Assembly: GCA_022843945.1 (NCBI GenBank)
Contig: JALHMR010000043.1
Span: forward strand, 1-39,242
Direction: 5' to 3'
Origin: Rhodospirillaceae bacterium
GTDB lineage: Bacteria; Pseudomonadota; Alphaproteobacteria; CACIAM-22H2
Length of the DNA: 39,242 nucleotides
The stretch's first letter is position 1; each line of letters opens with the position of its first letter. The notes beneath the pieces were generated by a model. That model was given only the letters and a program-made list of their open reading frames with translations. It did not search any database and was not told where the DNA came from. Positions 37,734 through 39,242 of the stretch are shown here, piece by piece. Made by a program: the position numbers and the translations under genes.

Positions 37734-39242
37734 ATGACAATCAACATCTCAATGCCCGCACCTGAACACGAGCTCAAGCCCCGCATCACCGTGATCGGCT
37801 GCGGCGGGGCCGGCGGCAATGCGGTCAACAACATGATCCGCGCCAAGCTGGAAGGCGTGGAATTCGTGGTCTGCAACACCGACGCCCAGGCCCTGCAGGG
37901 CTCGCTCGCCGAACGGCGCGTGCAGCTCGGCATCGGCATCACGCAAGGGCTCGGCGCCGGCTCGCGGCCCGAAATCGGCCGCGCCGCGGCCGAAGAGGCG
38001 CTGGCCGACATCCTCGAGCATGTCGAGGGCTCGCACATGGCCTTCATCGCCGCCGGCATGGGCGGCGGTACGGGCACCGGCGCCGCGCCGGTGATCGCCC
38101 GGGCCTGCCGCGAGCAGGGCATCCTGACGGTCGGCGTGGTGACCAAGCCCTTCCACTTCGAGGGCTCGCAGCGCATGCGCCTGGCCGATGCCGGGATGGA
38201 GGAGCTGGCCAGCGTGGTCGACACGCTGATCATCATCCCCAACCAGAACCTGTTCCGGGTGGCCAACGAGCGCACGACCTTCGCCGACGCCTTCAAGATG
38301 GCGGATGACGTGCTCTACTCGGGCGTGCGCGGCGTGACCGACCTGATGGTCAACCCCGGCCTGATCAATCTCGACTTCGCCGACGTGCGTTCGGTGATGG
38401 CCGAGATGGGCAAGGCGATGATGGGGACCGGCGAGTCCGAGGGCGACGACCGGGCCCGCGAGGCGGCGCAGAAGGCCATCTCCAACCCGCTGCTCGACGA
38501 TGTCTCGATGAAGGGCGCGCGCGGCGTGCTCATCAACATCACCGGCGGCCTCGACATGACCCTGTTCGAGGTCGACGAGGCGGCGAACCTGATCCGCGAC
38601 CAGGTCGATGCCGAGGCGCGCATCATCTTCGGCTCGGCGCTCGACGAGAGCCTCAACGGCCGCATCCGCGTCTCGGTGGTGGCCACGGGCATCGACGCCG
38701 AGGCGGCGGTGGAGCCCAAGCCGACCATCGTCTCGCTGATCAACCGTACGCCGCGGCCGCAGGCGACCCACGTCGCCCGCTCCTCCGAGGCGACCGCGCG
38801 CAAGATCGAGCCGACCCTGATGGCGGCGCAGCCTGCGCCGGTGGCGACGGCGGCACCCCAGCCGGTGCTCGCCGAGGTCCCGGCCCCGGTGGTCATGCAG
38901 CCGGCACCGGTCGTCGCGGAAGCGGCCCCGGTGATCGACACGGTCGCGACGGTGGCCCCGATGGCGGCGATGCCCGCCCCGGCGCCGCGCGCCGAGGCCT
39001 TCATCGCGCCCAAGGCGATGGAACCGGTCCTCGAGCCGCGGATCGCCAACCCGACGAGCACGCGTCAGGCACCGCTCAACGCCTTCAACGCGGCGGACAT
39101 GGCCAATGCCCATGCCGCCCCGCGCGAGGCGCCTCCGCGGCGGCGTCTGCCCAGCCTGTTCGAGCGCGTGACCGGCACCGGCCGTTCGCGGACCGAGGCC
39201 GCTTCGGCGGCTCCGGCTGCGCCGGCGGCAGCACCGGCTCCC
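37734..39242 (+). CDS. ftsZ: Cell division GTPase FtsZ (3' end cut by window)
   Basis: The frame opens at ATG 37734, preceded by ACTGGAGGCGACA, and remains open for 503 codons to the window edge. The GTPase core is complete: [18 protein letters not shown] (18-35), tubulin signature GGGTGTG at 110-116, [19 protein letters not shown], and the T7 loop [11 protein letters not shown] at 207-217 that completes the partner's active site. From about residue 325 a long Ala/Pro/Val-rich linker begins, already over 170 residues, as in alphaproteobacterial FtsZ. The C-terminal FtsA-binding peptide is beyond the window. It polymerises into the division ring that recruits the other products of this cluster. 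Confidence 0.97.
   Translation, partial: MTINISMPAPEHELKPRITVIGCGGAGGNAVNNMIRAKLEGVEFVVCNTDAQALQGSLAERRVQLGIGITQGLGAGSRPEIGRAAAEEALADILEHVEGSHMAFIAAGMGGGTGTGAAPVIARACREQGILTVGVVTKPFHFEGSQRMRLADAGMEELASVVDTLIIIPNQNLFRVANERTTFADAFKMADDVLYSGVRGVTDLMVNPGLINLDFADVRSVMAEMGKAMMGTGESEGDDRAREAAQKAISNPLLDDVSMKGARGVLINITGGLDMTLFEVDEAANLIRDQVDAEARIIFGSALDESLNGRIRVSVVATGIDAEAAVEPKPTIVSLINRTPRPQATHVARSSEATARKIEPTLMAAQPAPVATAAPQPVLAEVPAPVVMQPAPVVAEAAPVIDTVATVAPMAAMPAPAPRAEAFIAPKAMEPVLEPRIANPTSTRQAPLNAFNAADMANAHAAPREAPPRRRLPSLFERVTGTGRSRTEAASAAPAAPAAAPAP

Overview
The window is GC-rich and reads as chromosomal DNA of an alphaproteobacterium. A Rhodospirillales- or Reyranella-like organism fits best, but this is an inference from protein style and gene order, not a taxonomic test. 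The pointers are the order amidase - rnpB - mraZ - dcw cluster, PleC/DivJ-style histidine kinase cores, an alphaproteobacterial GAAC-N7-GAAC (LexA-type) site, and GTG/TTG starts. Layout: positions 1-12623 are accessory or housekeeping genes, almost all on the minus strand. They are a fused 5-oxoprolinase (cut by the window start), a small lipoprotein, a soluble PAS histidine kinase, a 70-residue unknown protein, an FAH-family hydrolase/isomerase with a clear terminator, an esterase-713-like lipoprotein, a membrane PAS histidine kinase and a GNAT acetyltransferase. A plus-strand receiver-histidine kinase follows. Positions 12649-18241 hold a four-gene minus-strand peptide/glutathione-type ABC importer operon: fused double ATPase, binding protein, two permeases. 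A strong stem-loop sits where the ribosome binding site of the first permease should be. Positions 18515-20154 carry an EamA exporter overlapping a zinc amidase by ATGA. Positions 20186-20572 are RNase P RNA, with a promoter overlapping the amidase stop codon. Positions 20573-20927 are a relatively AT-rich regulatory gap before mraZ. It contains a perfect GAAC-N7-GAAC site, a GAATC site, a TTAACCAT CtrA-type half-site, a TTGACG promoter and four TGGGN-N5 repeats that match the known MraZ operator format. From 20928 to the right edge runs an apparently complete, tightly overlapped division and cell wall (dcw) cluster in the order mraZ, rsmH, ftsL, ftsI, murE, murF, mraY, murD, ftsW, murG, murC, murB, ddl, ftsQ, ftsA, ftsZ (ftsZ cut by the window end). 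Its products make lipid II from UDP-MurNAc (MurB to MurF, Ddl, MraY, MurG) and build the divisome that uses it at midcell (FtsZ, FtsA, FtsQ, FtsL, FtsW, FtsI); MraZ is the likely local regulator. I found no CRISPR array, tRNA, transposase or clearly foreign island. The most interesting signals are the layered regulatory region before mraZ, the hairpin in place of a ribosome binding site in the ABC operon, and three related orphan kinases within 9 kb.
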